Shown one piece after another: positions 28,379-36,877 of a stretch of DNA of 64,000 nucleotides. The notes under the pieces were generated by a model. That model saw only the letters and a program-made list of their open reading frames with translations. It was not told where the DNA came from and did not search any database. This DNA comes from Fictibacillus barbaricus (GTDB lineage Bacteria > Bacillota > Bacilli > Bacillales > Fictibacillaceae), in the NCBI RefSeq assembly GCF_014635025.1, contig NZ_BMCE01000002.1:434001-498000 (forward strand), given 5' to 3'. Both the position numbers and the translations under genes were made by a program. The first letter of the stretch is position 1, and every line of letters starts with the position of its first letter.

Positions 28379-28520
28379 AAATTCCGTGATAATCCCATCT
28401 TTTTACGTGATCTCGTCTATTTTTTACGTGATGTCGTCTATTTTTTACGTGATATAAGCTGTTTTTTACGTGATAATAACCATTTTTTACGTGATCATGG
28501 TTATTTTTATAGTGTTCATC
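28379..28520. repeat. 21-bp tandem array, constant TTTTTACGTGAT plus variable 9 bases
   Basis: Five units with an exact 21-base period run from 28400 to 28504. The first 12 bases (TTTTTACGTGAT) are identical in all five. The last nine differ: CTCGTCTAT, GTCGTCTAT, ATAAGCTGT, AATAACCAT, CATGGTTAT. Degenerate units precede (from 28379, with CCGTGAT) and follow (from 28505, TTTTTATAGTG). It lies directly after copy A of the structured repeat. The remaining ~110 bases to the ftsY terminator hold nothing I can identify. Confidence 0.85.
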
Positions 28521-28627
28521 AGCACTTTACTATTTGGTAGCGTGTTTTTCAGATGTTTGGTTAAAAAAATAGCATTATCGGCTTATTCTCTCCGTTTTAA
28601 TAACCATTTCCATGACCTTCTAAAAGT

Positions 28628-28656
28628 AAAAAAAGAAGCAGATCTTACTCTGCTTC
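28628..28656 (-). terminator. terminator overlapping the ftsY stop codon
   Basis: On the minus strand GAAGCAGA (28649-28656) pairs with TCTGCTTC (28635-28642), followed by TTTTTTT. The six-base loop contains the ftsY stop codon (28645-28647), so a ribosome finishing ftsY would sit on this hairpin. Confidence 0.8.
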
Positions 28657-29634
28657 TTCCTCTTCCGTTCCCGCAAATAAACCATACACAAACTGATCAG
28701 CATCAAACTCTTGCAGATCATCGATCTTCTCACCTAAACCAACAAACTTTACTGGAATATCTAGTTCATGGCGAATTGCTAATACGATACCGCCTTTAGC
28801 CGTTCCATCAAGTTTTGTTAACACCAGACCAGTAACGTCTGTAGACTGACCGAATGTTTTTGCTTGGTTCATTGCATTTTGTCCAGTCGTTGCATCAACT
28901 ACGAGCAGGACTTCGTGAGGAGCTCCAGGTATTTCACGTTCAATTACACGCTTTACTTTTGAAAGCTCGTTCATTAAATTAACTTTATTTTGTAATCGGC
29001 CAGCTGTATCACAAAGTAAAACATCCGCTTTTCGGGATTTTGCAGCCTGGATGCTGTCAAAGATAACAGCAGCGGGATCGGCTCCTTCATGGTGTTTGAC
29101 CACATCAACTCCAGCACGTTCTCCCCATACTTCCAATTGGTCGATAGCTCCCGCACGGAAGGTGTCTCCTGCAGCTAATATAACTTTCTTCCCTTCATTC
29201 TTCAGCTGATGAGCAAGCTTACCGATTGTTGTCGTTTTTCCGACTCCATTCACCCCTACAAATAGAATCACAGTCATTCCATCGGTTTGCATGTTCAGTT
29301 TGTTATCGCCACCATCTTTTTGAAGCATTTCAGCCAATTTTTCGGTGATCGCAGAACGAAGCTCCATCGGATCTTGTATGTTTCGGGTACGAGCTACATC
29401 TTTCAATTCATCAATGATATCGAGAACAGTATGGACTCCCACGTCAGCACCGATCAAGATTTCTTCTAGTTCTTCAAAAAATTCTTCATCTACCTTTCTG
29501 AACCTTTTTAGAAGGTCATTCACTTTAAATGAGAAAGAATTTCTTGTTTTCTCGAGACCGCTCTTAAATTTTTCTGATGAGGCATCAGACTGTTGATTAG
29601 AAAATTTTTCTTTTAAACGTTTCAAAAAACTCAC
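28645..29634 (-). CDS. ftsY: SRP receptor GTPase FtsY
   Basis: FtsY receives SRP-ribosome complexes at the membrane. The 329-residue protein has a short basic N-terminal helix (MSFLKRLKEKFS) rather than the long acidic A domain of E. coli, as in B. subtilis. The NG domain has G1 GVNGVGKTTT near 127-136, DTAGRLQNK and TKLDGTAKGG. It starts with GTG after GGAGGAAATCGATA and ends in an unusual acidic EEEEAE tail. It follows smc by 14 bases. Confidence 0.97.
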   Translation of the reverse strand: MSFLKRLKEKFSNQQSDASSEKFKSGLEKTRNSFSFKVNDLLKRFRKVDEEFFEELEEILIGADVGVHTVLDIIDELKDVARTRNIQDPMELRSAITEKLAEMLQKDGGDNKLNMQTDGMTVILFVGVNGVGKTTTIGKLAHQLKNEGKKVILAAGDTFRAGAIDQLEVWGERAGVDVVKHHEGADPAAVIFDSIQAAKSRKADVLLCDTAGRLQNKVNLMNELSKVKRVIEREIPGAPHEVLLVVDATTGQNAMNQAKTFGQSTDVTGLVLTKLDGTAKGGIVLAIRHELDIPVKFVGLGEKIDDLQEFDADQFVYGLFAGTEEEEAE

Positions 29635-29648
29635 TATCGATTTCCTCC

Positions 29649-32600
29649 CTATGATGTTACAAGTTCTTTCGTTTCTTCAAGTCTTACCGATACCAGTTTT
29701 GATACTCCGGATTCCTGCATCGTTACTCCATAAAGTACATCCGCTTCTTCCATCGTACCTTTTCGGTGAGTAACCACAATAAACTGTGTTTCTTTACTAA
29801 ACGTACGTAAGTATTTAGCAAAACGATTTACGTTGGCATCATCCAGCGCTGCTTCAACTTCGTCTAATATGCAGAAAGGTACTGGTCTAACTTTAAGGAT
29901 CGCAAACAATAATGCGATTGCCGTTAGAGCCCTCTCACCGCCTGAAAGCAAGCCTAATTGCTGAAGCTTTTTACCAGGCGGTTGTGCCATAATATCAACA
30001 CCAGTTGAGAGCATATCTTCTGGCTGAGTTAAAACGAGATCTGCGCGGCCTCCGCCAAACAGCTCTTTGAAAATAACACCGAAATGAGAACGGATAGAAG
30101 TAAACGTTTCTTCAAACCGATTCTTCATCTCTTCATCCATCTCGGAGATTACACCATACAGTGTATCCTTTGCTTCAGTTAAATCATTCCTTTGCTCTGT
30201 AAGAAAATCAAAACGCTGACTGACTCTGTCATATTCTTCAATTGCTCCAATGTTAACAACACCCAGTTCTTCAATAGCCATCTTGATCAATTTTACTTTT
30301 CGTTTTGCATCCTCCAACGGAATCTCAAGTCTATGCTTTTGTTTAGCACCTTCATAAGATAATTCATATTCCTCACGAAGGTGGGATAGCCTTGACTCCA
30401 ATTCCACATCGAGTCTGTTGATGCTGACTTCTTCAGTTTTTAGTCCATCACTCAGCTGTTTATACTGACGTTTCGCCTCTTTTAGTTCAGACTCCATTTT
30501 TTCAATAGATCGGAATGATTCTGTTCGCTCTTTTCTTCGTTCAGCGATTAGCTTTACAGCATTATTTTTTTCATGTCTTCTTTGAAGGATCTGTTCATCA
30601 AGTGAATCTTCACCAGATGAGCTAGAGTTCATTTCCTCTTCAAGAAGCCAATAGTCTTCTTCCGTTTCTTTACTTTTGGATTCAACACTTTCAAACTCTT
30701 CTTGTATCCGGAAGCTTTTTTCTCTTTGGTTCGCTACCTGTTGTTCAAGTTCAGCCGCTTTAATCTTTAGTAGCGTTAAAGCCTCTCTTAGTTCTTCTTT
30801 TGAACTTTGATTCATCTTCTTCTTTTCAGTCAAATCAGCAATCGTCATTTCAAGTGCTTTTCCAGATTCAACTGCAGAATCAAGTTTCTTTTCAAGTTCA
30901 ATGAGGCGTGTGTCTGCAGCAGTTCTTTCCGTTTCAAAGGAAAGCTTTTCACGATCATATAACTGTAATCTGTCATTTAAACTTTTTTCTTCAATCTCTA
31001 CTTCTCTCAAAGAAGATTTAAGCTCTTGCTCTTGCTCTCTTAATTGCTCTCCCTCGATTTGAAGCATCTCAAGTTTTTCTTTTTTCTTTGAAACTTTTGA
31101 TTTCAATTCTCCAACTTTTTCTTCAAGCTGAAGGGTTTGCTTTTCCATTGAAGATATTTTCTCCGATAAAGAATCAATTTCTCGTTGTCTGCTTAATAGA
31201 GAACTGCTTTTTTGTTTCAAGCTTCCTCCAGACATCGACCCTCCTGGTGAGACTACATCTCCTTCAAGGGTTACGATTCGATATCGATAGTTCACTTGTT
31301 TTGCAATGCTGTTTGCCCCAGCCAAGTCTTTCGAGATAATAATGTTTCCAAGTAAATTCCCAACGATATTTTTATACTTGGATTCAAACTGAACCAGGTC
31401 AGATGCTATTCCAACAAAAGAATCTAATGTACTTGCCTGATTAGCATCAATACTAGAGAGCTGACGGCTTTTTATTACATTAAGAGGAAGGAATGTCGCT
31501 CTACCGGCTCTTGATTGTTTCAGATATTGAATAGCTCTCATAGCATTCTGTTCATGATCGACAACGATATGCTGCATGGATGCACCTAATGCTGTTTCAA
31601 TAGCTGTTTCGATCTCTGAAGGAACGGAAAGAAGTTCAGCAACTGCTCCTTCTATTCCTGACAGCTTTGTTTCTTTAGCCTTAAGAACCTCTTTTACGCC
31701 TTGCATAAAGCCTGCGTACTCATCCTGCATGGATTCCAGCATCTCTTTTTTAGACTTGAACTGCTGTATAAATTGATAAGCTTGGTACAATTTGTCTTGT
31801 AGAGAACGGGATTCTTGATCTTCTAACGATATCTCTGATTTTAGAGACTGGTATTCTTCTTGCTTTCTTTTCAACTCAGATTCCGCTTTACCGTATGCTC
31901 TTTCTGCTTGTTCTCTCGTCTTTTTTAGTTCTTCTCTATGCACAAGAAATTTAGTGTTTTCTTCATCAAGCCGATTGCTTTTAAAGTTCTGAAGTTTTGC
32001 TTGATCCTCAATATAACGCATCTCATTCTTTATCGTTGTCTGTTCATTCAGCCGTTCGAAGTAATCACTTTTTAATTTCTCTAATTCTGCCTCTACATCC
32101 ATCTCTAAAACAGATAACCGGCTTTCTTCATCTTTAACTTGCCTTTTAACGCTTCTTAATTCTTTTTCTTTATCTTGTAAGATCTCGCTTTCAACTTTGA
32201 GCTGATTTTTCAATTCTTCTTTTTTAGCTTTCAGCTGCTGAATCTGTTCCAAGAGTGAGGTTTTATTTTGGTCGTAGTTTTTCTTTCTTTCTTTTAAAAC
32301 TTCCTTTTTGCCCTCTAGCTTCTCTAATGTTTCACTAGCTAAAAGAAGTGCACCTTGTAATTCATCAATAGATTCGTCCATTGCTTGCATATCAAGTCTA
32401 GCTCTTTCGATGGACGATTCACCTTGCCTCACCTTAACTGAAAGCACAGATTCTTGTTTTTGAAGATCGGCTACTAAGCTTTTTTGTTTTTCCCAGCGAA
32501 AATGCAGGTCCTCAATCTCCTGTACCAAAACTGCCGTTTCTACGACCTCGAGTTCTTCTTTCTTCTCGAGGTAATCTGTTGCTATTGAAGCTTGTATTTT

Positions 32601-33215
32601 GAGGGGTTCTACCTGCCCTTCAAGTTCATGGAGAATATCTTCTACACGATTAAGGTTTTCCTGTGTTTCTGAAAGTTTTACTTCTGCTTTTTGTTTACGG
32701 GTTTTGTACTTTAAAACACCAGCTGCTTCTTCAAAAATCTTACGTCGTTCATCAGATTTACTGCTCAAGATTTCTTCTACCCGGCCTTGTCCAATAATAG
32801 AAAACGCTTCTTTACCAAGTCCTGAGTCCATAAATAACTCTACTATATCTTTCAAACGGCATTGTTGTTTGTTAATTAAGTATTCACTATCACCTGAGCG
32901 GTACACTCTTCTTGTAATAGAAATCTCGTTATAATCCAATGGCAGATGCTGATCTTCATTGTCTAATGTAAGTGTAACTTCAGCCACGTTTAATGGTTTA
33001 CGGTTATCACTTCCAGCGAAAATAATATCTTCCATTTTAGATCCGCGCAGTGATTTTGCAGATTGCTCACCAAGCACCCAGCGTACAGCATCTGAAATAT
33101 TGCTTTTCCCGCTTCCATTCGGGCCTACCACTGCCGTGACCCCTTGTACAAATTCTACTTGTATCCGTTCTGCAAATGATTTAAATCCTGCTACATCAAT
33201 TCGTTTGAGGAACAT
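29649..33215 (-). CDS. smc: chromosome condensation protein Smc
   Basis: Smc dimers with ScpAB form the bacterial condensin. The 1188-residue protein has Walker A GPNGSGKS at residues 31-38, two long coiled coils (about 165-500 and 680-1020) and a hinge domain near 500-680 with PGGSMSGGSL. The C-terminal head carries the signature LLSGGERALTAIALLFA and Walker B FCILDEVEAALDDANV. I chose the ATG at 33215, giving MFLKRIDVAGFKSF and a GGGGGA site seven bases away. The ATG one codon upstream is also possible. Confidence 0.97.
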   Translation of the reverse strand: MFLKRIDVAGFKSFAERIQVEFVQGVTAVVGPNGSGKSNISDAVRWVLGEQSAKSLRGSKMEDIIFAGSDNRKPLNVAEVTLTLDNEDQHLPLDYNEISITRRVYRSGDSEYLINKQQCRLKDIVELFMDSGLGKEAFSIIGQGRVEEILSSKSDERRKIFEEAAGVLKYKTRKQKAEVKLSETQENLNRVEDILHELEGQVEPLKIQASIATDYLEKKEELEVVETAVLVQEIEDLHFRWEKQKSLVADLQKQESVLSVKVRQGESSIERARLDMQAMDESIDELQGALLLASETLEKLEGKKEVLKERKKNYDQNKTSLLEQIQQLKAKKEELKNQLKVESEILQDKEKELRSVKRQVKDEESRLSVLEMDVEAELEKLKSDYFERLNEQTTIKNEMRYIEDQAKLQNFKSNRLDEENTKFLVHREELKKTREQAERAYGKAESELKRKQEEYQSLKSEISLEDQESRSLQDKLYQAYQFIQQFKSKKEMLESMQDEYAGFMQGVKEVLKAKETKLSGIEGAVAELLSVPSEIETAIETALGASMQHIVVDHEQNAMRAIQYLKQSRAGRATFLPLNVIKSRQLSSIDANQASTLDSFVGIASDLVQFESKYKNIVGNLLGNIIISKDLAGANSIAKQVNYRYRIVTLEGDVVSPGGSMSGGSLKQKSSSLLSRQREIDSLSEKISSMEKQTLQLEEKVGELKSKVSKKKEKLEMLQIEGEQLREQEQELKSSLREVEIEEKSLNDRLQLYDREKLSFETERTAADTRLIELEKKLDSAVESGKALEMTIADLTEKKKMNQSSKEELREALTLLKIKAAELEQQVANQREKSFRIQEEFESVESKSKETEEDYWLLEEEMNSSSSGEDSLDEQILQRRHEKNNAVKLIAERRKERTESFRSIEKMESELKEAKRQYKQLSDGLKTEEVSINRLDVELESRLSHLREEYELSYEGAKQKHRLEIPLEDAKRKVKLIKMAIEELGVVNIGAIEEYDRVSQRFDFLTEQRNDLTEAKDTLYGVISEMDEEMKNRFEETFTSIRSHFGVIFKELFGGGRADLVLTQPEDMLSTGVDIMAQPPGKKLQQLGLLSGGERALTAIALLFAILKVRPVPFCILDEVEAALDDANVNRFAKYLRTFSKETQFIVVTHRKGTMEEADVLYGVTMQESGVSKLVSVRLEETKELVTS

Positions 33216-33698
33216 CATTAAATCCCCCTTTTTTCTAGCTTTCATTTATGTATCAAACTATAAAAATTTGTTTTATGTAATATCATGCTTCATTTTTTCC
33301 AGATCAGTTGTCTCAGCTTTTCCCAGTCCAGTTTCAGCGGCTAAAAGCTCGAGGTCACAACGTTTTCTCGAGGAACACAAAAAGCGTGTTGGCACTCGAA
33401 AACTTTTGTGCTTGTCGCTTTTAAACGAGCCGCTTCAACATTTCATATGTCCAGCTTCTACAACCAGACACTCGAGGTCATATTCCTCTCTCCCTTGACA
33501 CAAATAGCGTGTCTTCAGTCAAGAGTTATATGCTGGTCGTGTCTAAACGGTTGTCTCAGCTTTTCTATTTTATCATAGATTAACTCTCACATAGTCACAA
33601 AGATTGCAGTGTGCTAAAATGAAGTGTGTTTAGACAATTGGTCATATGAGGATTTTGTAACTCACATCAAAATAAGTGTATAAAAAGGAGCCCGTTGA
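33216..33698. other. repeat-containing gap between smc and yfkK
   Basis: This 480-base gap has no credible gene. It holds copy B of the structured repeat (33307-33565) and short AT-rich flanks. I found no convincing promoter for smc in the left flank. For yfkK, TTGTAA-18-TATAAA lies upstream, but its -10 would place the start site on top of the ribosome binding site, so I do not accept it. Confidence 0.6.
33307..33565 (-). repeat. structured repeat element, copy B (two hairpin modules, inverted relative to copy A)
   Basis: Read on the minus strand, this is the same two-module unit as copy A, with GAAAAGCTGAGACAAC at both ends 243 bases apart. Module 2 (GCGGCT...AGCCGC) is almost identical to copy A. 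Module 1 keeps its outer stem but its inner stem is CATAT/ATATG (33528-33532 with 33479-33483) where copy A has CACAT/ATGTG, a compensatory change. The upper part of module 1 is otherwise diverged. The apical loops are GCTATTT and GCTTTTT. Confidence 0.85.
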
Positions 33699-33923
33699 AT
33701 GGACTTAACCAATCAAAATCATGAAAACTTATCGTTTATGATTGAAGGATTAAAAAAGAAACTGCAGCTTGTAAACAGCGGATTGATTCAACCTGAAGAC
33801 TACGAACTTTCTAAGTATGATGATATAAAAGAGCTGTATGACATGGTCATGAAAATGCCTTCTTTCAGCATTCGGGACATGGAAGGCATAGTCGAAGAAC
33901 TTGCATCTCTTAAAACGAAATAA
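33699..33923 (+). CDS. yfkK: UPF0435 (DUF1128) protein, YfkK-like
   Basis: A 74-residue acidic soluble protein on the plus strand, opposite to all its neighbours. The sequence NHENLSFMIEGLKKKLQLVN and the DDIKELYDMVMKMPSFS segment match the YfkK/UPF0435 family, whose function is unknown. It has an AAAAGGAGCCCGTTGA site before the ATG and a strong terminator after it, so it is a single-gene unit. In B. subtilis yfkK lies elsewhere on the chromosome. Here it sits between the repeat and rnc, which suggests a local insertion or rearrangement. Confidence 0.85.
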   Translation: MDLTNQNHENLSFMIEGLKKKLQLVNSGLIQPEDYELSKYDDIKELYDMVMKMPSFSIRDMEGIVEELASLKTK

Positions 33924-33926
33924 TAG

Positions 33927-33966
33927 AACCCCCTTAAACGGCAAAGCAGCCAGTTGAAAGGGGGTT
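33927..33966 (+). terminator. terminator between yfkK and rnc
   Basis: AACCCCCTT pairs with AAGGGGGTT around a 22-base loop, followed on the plus strand by TTGTTT. It lies just past the yfkK stop. The stem is symmetric, so it could also slow minus-strand transcription leaving rnc, though the minus-strand T-tract is poor. Confidence 0.8.
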
Positions 33967-33970
33967 TTGT

Positions 33971-34756
33971 TTAACTCTTTTTTGCAACTTTTTCAATTGC
34001 TTCTTGTGCTGCGTGCTGTTCTGCTTCCTTTTTGGATCTTCCATAACCAATTCCGAATGTAGCTTCATTCAATCTGACTTCAGAAACGAATTCACGGTTA
34101 TGCGCCGGCCCTTTTTCTTGAATGATTCGATAATCAATATGACCTAATCCTTCACGCTGTACATATTCTTGCAGCTGACTTTTAAAATCCATCACATGAG
34201 AAAAAGCACCTTCATTTATTCGGGGCACCACATACTGATTTAAAAACTCTTTTACCTTTTCGAGTCCTTGATCAAGGTACAGCGCACCAATGAACGCTTC
34301 AAATACATCCGCTAACAAAGCAGGCCTTGATCTTCCTCCAGTATTTTCCTCACCTTTTCCCAACAACACAAAATCTCCAAAATGAAGATCGTTCGCAAAC
34401 AGAACTAGTGATGGTTCACATACGATAGCTGCTCTTAGTTTTGTAAGTTCACCTTCACTCATGCTTGTAAACTTGCTGTATAGATATTGAGAAATCGTCA
34501 GTTCCAGAACGGCATCACCGAGAAATTCAAGTCTTTCATTATCCTCGAAAGTTCTTCCTCGATGCTCATTCACATATGATGAATGCGTAAATGCTTGCGC
34601 TAAAAGTTTTTCATTTTCAAACTTAATGTTTAAACGCTCCTGAATCGGGGCCACTTTTTGAATGCGCACTTTGTCATCCATGCCCTTTTTGGAAGCTGAT
34701 TTAAACCGGTTTTTAACCGTTTTCTTTTGAGTTGATTGCTGTTTTGAACCTTTCAT
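33971..34756 (-). CDS. rnc: ribonuclease III
   Basis: RNase III cleaves double-stranded RNA in rRNA processing and mRNA decay. The 261-residue protein has a basic N-terminal extension, the catalytic signature [14 protein letters not shown] near residue 78, a second acidic patch in [18 protein letters not shown], and a C-terminal dsRNA-binding domain (about 188-258, ending [19 protein letters not shown]). A GGAGGAAG site supports the start. It lies between acpP and, across the repeat region, smc. Confidence 0.97.
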   Translation of the reverse strand: MKGSKQQSTQKKTVKNRFKSASKKGMDDKVRIQKVAPIQERLNIKFENEKLLAQAFTHSSYVNEHRGRTFEDNERLEFLGDAVLELTISQYLYSKFTSMSEGELTKLRAAIVCEPSLVLFANDLHFGDFVLLGKGEENTGGRSRPALLADVFEAFIGALYLDQGLEKVKEFLNQYVVPRINEGAFSHVMDFKSQLQEYVQREGLGHIDYRIIQEKGPAHNREFVSEVRLNEATFGIGYGRSKKEAEQHAAQEAIEKVAKKS

Positions 34757-34825
34757 AAACTTCCTCCAAAAAATCTTGTAAAAGGGCTATTTTTGCTTGC
34801 AATTGTTCATCCTTTAAAAGGGAAG

Positions 34826-34853
34826 AAAGCCCCGCTAATTTGCACGGGACTTT
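34826..34853 (-). terminator. weak terminator after acpP
   Basis: On the minus strand AAGTCCCG pairs with CGGGGCTT (one G-T pair) around a ten-base AT-rich loop, followed by TCTTCCCTTTT. The interrupted T-tract suggests partial termination between acpP and rnc. Confidence 0.5.
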
Positions 34854-34866
34854 ATCCGTAAAACAC

Positions 34867-35100
34867 TTATTGTTTGCTGTTTATGTAATCAACAACGTCA
34901 CCGACAGTTGCAATTTTCTCAGCATCTTCATCAGAAATTTCTAGTTCGAACTCATCTTCAAGTTCCATAACTAGTTCTACTACATCTAGAGAGTCTGCAC
35001 CAAGATCTTCTTTAAAGGAAGCTTCAGGTTTAACCTCAGATGCGTCAACACCTAGACGGTCCACAACAATCTTTGAAACTCTTTCTAAAACGTCTGCCAT
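34867..35100 (-). CDS. acpP: acyl carrier protein
   Basis: ACP carries growing acyl chains on phosphopantetheine. The 77-residue protein begins [20 protein letters not shown] and has the attachment serine in [20 protein letters not shown] (Ser near residue 37). It is very acidic, as usual. I chose the ATG at 35100, nine bases after GGAGGTG. The in-frame GTG four codons earlier is inside that site. It follows fabG in the fapR-plsX-fabD-fabG-acpP order. Confidence 0.99.
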   Translation of the reverse strand: MADVLERVSKIVVDRLGVDASEVKPEASFKEDLGADSLDVVELVMELEDEFELEISDEDAEKIATVGDVVDYINSKQ

Positions 35101-35191
35101 TTTGTGTGTCACCTCCTTTCAATAGTATATGCTTTTTCCTTTTAAAAAACTAGAGGCATTCAAAGTCTTTTAAAAGACATGTTTTTAGGGA

Positions 35192-35932
35192 TTACATCAC
35201 CATTCCGCCATCTACATGAATGGTTTGGCCCGTAATATATGAACTTACATCACTTGCTAAGAATGCAGCTGCTGCAGCAATATCTTCAGGCTGTCCAAAA
35301 CGGGCAAGCGGAATATTTCTTAGCATGTCTTCTTTAATACCTTCTTCGAGTTTTCCAGTCATATCTGTTTCGATGAAGCCTGGTGCTATGGCATTCACGG
35401 TAATGCCTCGGGAAGAAAGCTCTTTAGCGGCCGTTTTTGTAAGCCCGATCACACCTGCTTTTGCAGCAACATAGTTAGCTTGACCAGGGTTGCCTGACAC
35501 CCCTACGATTGAAGCAATATTAATAATGCGTCCTTGTCTTTGCTTCATCATCTGTCTCGTTACTGCTTTTGTGGTCAGGAATACACCTTTCAAGTTTGTA
35601 TTGATAACAGCATCCCAGTCTTCTTCTTTCATTCTCATCAGTAGATTATCCCTCGTAATACCCGCATTATTCACAAGGACATCAAGACTGCCGAATTCAT
35701 CAATAACAGACTTCACCATTCTAGTAACATCTTCTGAACTTGAGATATCCGCTTTAATAGCGAATGCTGTTCCACCATTGGCTTTAATTTCTTCTACAAC
35801 TTCGTTGGCTCTAGCTTCACTTCCTGAGTAGTTCACTGCCACTCTTGCACCGTTTTTCGCAAAATAAAGGGCAATCGCACGTCCGATACCACGGGAAGCT
35901 CCCGTAACCAATACTGATTTATTATTAAGCAT
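35192..35932 (-). CDS. fabG: 3-oxoacyl-[ACP] reductase FabG
   Basis: FabG reduces beta-ketoacyl-ACP with NADPH. The 246-residue short-chain dehydrogenase has the cofactor motif [20 protein letters not shown] near residue 10, [11 protein letters not shown], the catalytic Ser in [16 protein letters not shown] and the Tyr/Lys pair in [14 protein letters not shown]. The C-terminus is HVDGGMVM. Its start overlaps fabD by eight bases. Confidence 0.98.
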   Translation of the reverse strand: MLNNKSVLVTGASRGIGRAIALYFAKNGARVAVNYSGSEARANEVVEEIKANGGTAFAIKADISSSEDVTRMVKSVIDEFGSLDVLVNNAGITRDNLLMRMKEEDWDAVINTNLKGVFLTTKAVTRQMMKQRQGRIINIASIVGVSGNPGQANYVAAKAGVIGLTKTAAKELSSRGITVNAIAPGFIETDMTGKLEEGIKEDMLRNIPLARFGQPEDIAAAAAFLASDVSSYITGQTIHVDGGMVM

Positions 35933-36875
35933 CTACTGATTCCCCTTTCAATTTATCAACTGCTGCTTGAATCGATTCTACGTCACTAACTGCTATAACA
36001 TTAGCTCTTCGATTTACTTTCTTCACAAGGCCAGACAATACTTTTCCTGGTCCTATTTCAATAAAAGTATCTACACCTAAATCCATCAATTCTCTGACCG
36101 TTTCTTCCCATCTTACTGGAGAATACAATTGTTCAATCAACTTAAGCTTGATTTCTTCTTTTGATGTAATAGATTTCGCAGTAACATTCGCTATTACAGG
36201 TGTTTTTGCATCACTGATTGCAATTTGGTTCAGGATCTCTTCAAATTTCTCAGCTGCTGGTTTCATAAGTGCAGAATGAAAAGGACCGCTGACTTGCAAC
36301 GGAATCACCTTTGCTCCTTCTGCCTTAGCAAGACCACTTGCTTTTTCAACACCGCCTACAGTTCCAGAGATAACAATCTGGCCAGGGCAGTTTAGATTGG
36401 CAACTTGTACACTGTCTCCTTCATTTGATACTTCAGCAGTTATTGCTTCTAAGCGTTCTTGATCAAATCCGATCACTGCAGCCATCGTTCCAACACCAGC
36501 AGGCACTGCTTCTTCCATTAGAAGACCTCTATTTCTAACAGCAAACACAGCATCTTCAAAGGAGAGACTCCCTGCAGCAACGAGAGCAGAATACTCGCCA
36601 AGGCTGTGACCAGCCGTGTAATCAGCTGAGATGTCATGCTGCTTAAAAACTTCAAGAACGGCTGTTGAAACCGTTAGTAATGCAGGCTGTGTATTTTCTG
36701 TTTTCTTTAACGTATCTTCAGGACCCTCGAAGATAATTTCCGAAAGATTCATTGAAAGTCTTTCGTCTGCTTTGTCAAAAATAGCTTTAGCAGAAGGTTC
36801 TTGATCAGCTAACTGTTTTCCCATCCCTACAAATTGCGAACCTTGTCCAGGAAAAAGAAAGGCAATTTTCCCCAT
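35925..36875 (-). CDS. fabD: malonyl-CoA:ACP transacylase FabD
   Basis: FabD moves malonyl from CoA to ACP to start fatty acid elongation. The 316-residue protein has [17 protein letters not shown] at the N-terminus, the nucleophile serine in [17 protein letters not shown] near residue 92, and the catalytic His in [14 protein letters not shown] near residue 200. It lies two bases past plsX and overlaps fabG. Confidence 0.98.
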   Translation of the reverse strand: MGKIAFLFPGQGSQFVGMGKQLADQEPSAKAIFDKADERLSMNLSEIIFEGPEDTLKKTENTQPALLTVSTAVLEVFKQHDISADYTAGHSLGEYSALVAAGSLSFEDAVFAVRNRGLLMEEAVPAGVGTMAAVIGFDQERLEAITAEVSNEGDSVQVANLNCPGQIVISGTVGGVEKASGLAKAEGAKVIPLQVSGPFHSALMKPAAEKFEEILNQIAISDAKTPVIANVTAKSITSKEEIKLKLIEQLYSPVRWEETVRELMDLGVDTFIEIGPGKVLSGLVKKVNRRANVIAVSDVESIQAAVDKLKGESVDA

Positions 36876-36877
36876 CG

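Noticed and set aside
28400-28504. CRISPR-like array (constant plus variable parts)
   Set aside because: The constant 12-mer and variable 9-mer are far below CRISPR repeat and spacer sizes, and no cas genes are present.
33650-33690. TTGTAA-18-TATAAA promoter for yfkK
   Set aside because: The start site would fall on or after the ribosome binding site, leaving no leader.
35101-35191. Separate promoter for acpP (TATACT near 35130)
   Set aside because: The -10-like hexamer has no acceptable -35 at 16-18 bases, so I did not list it.
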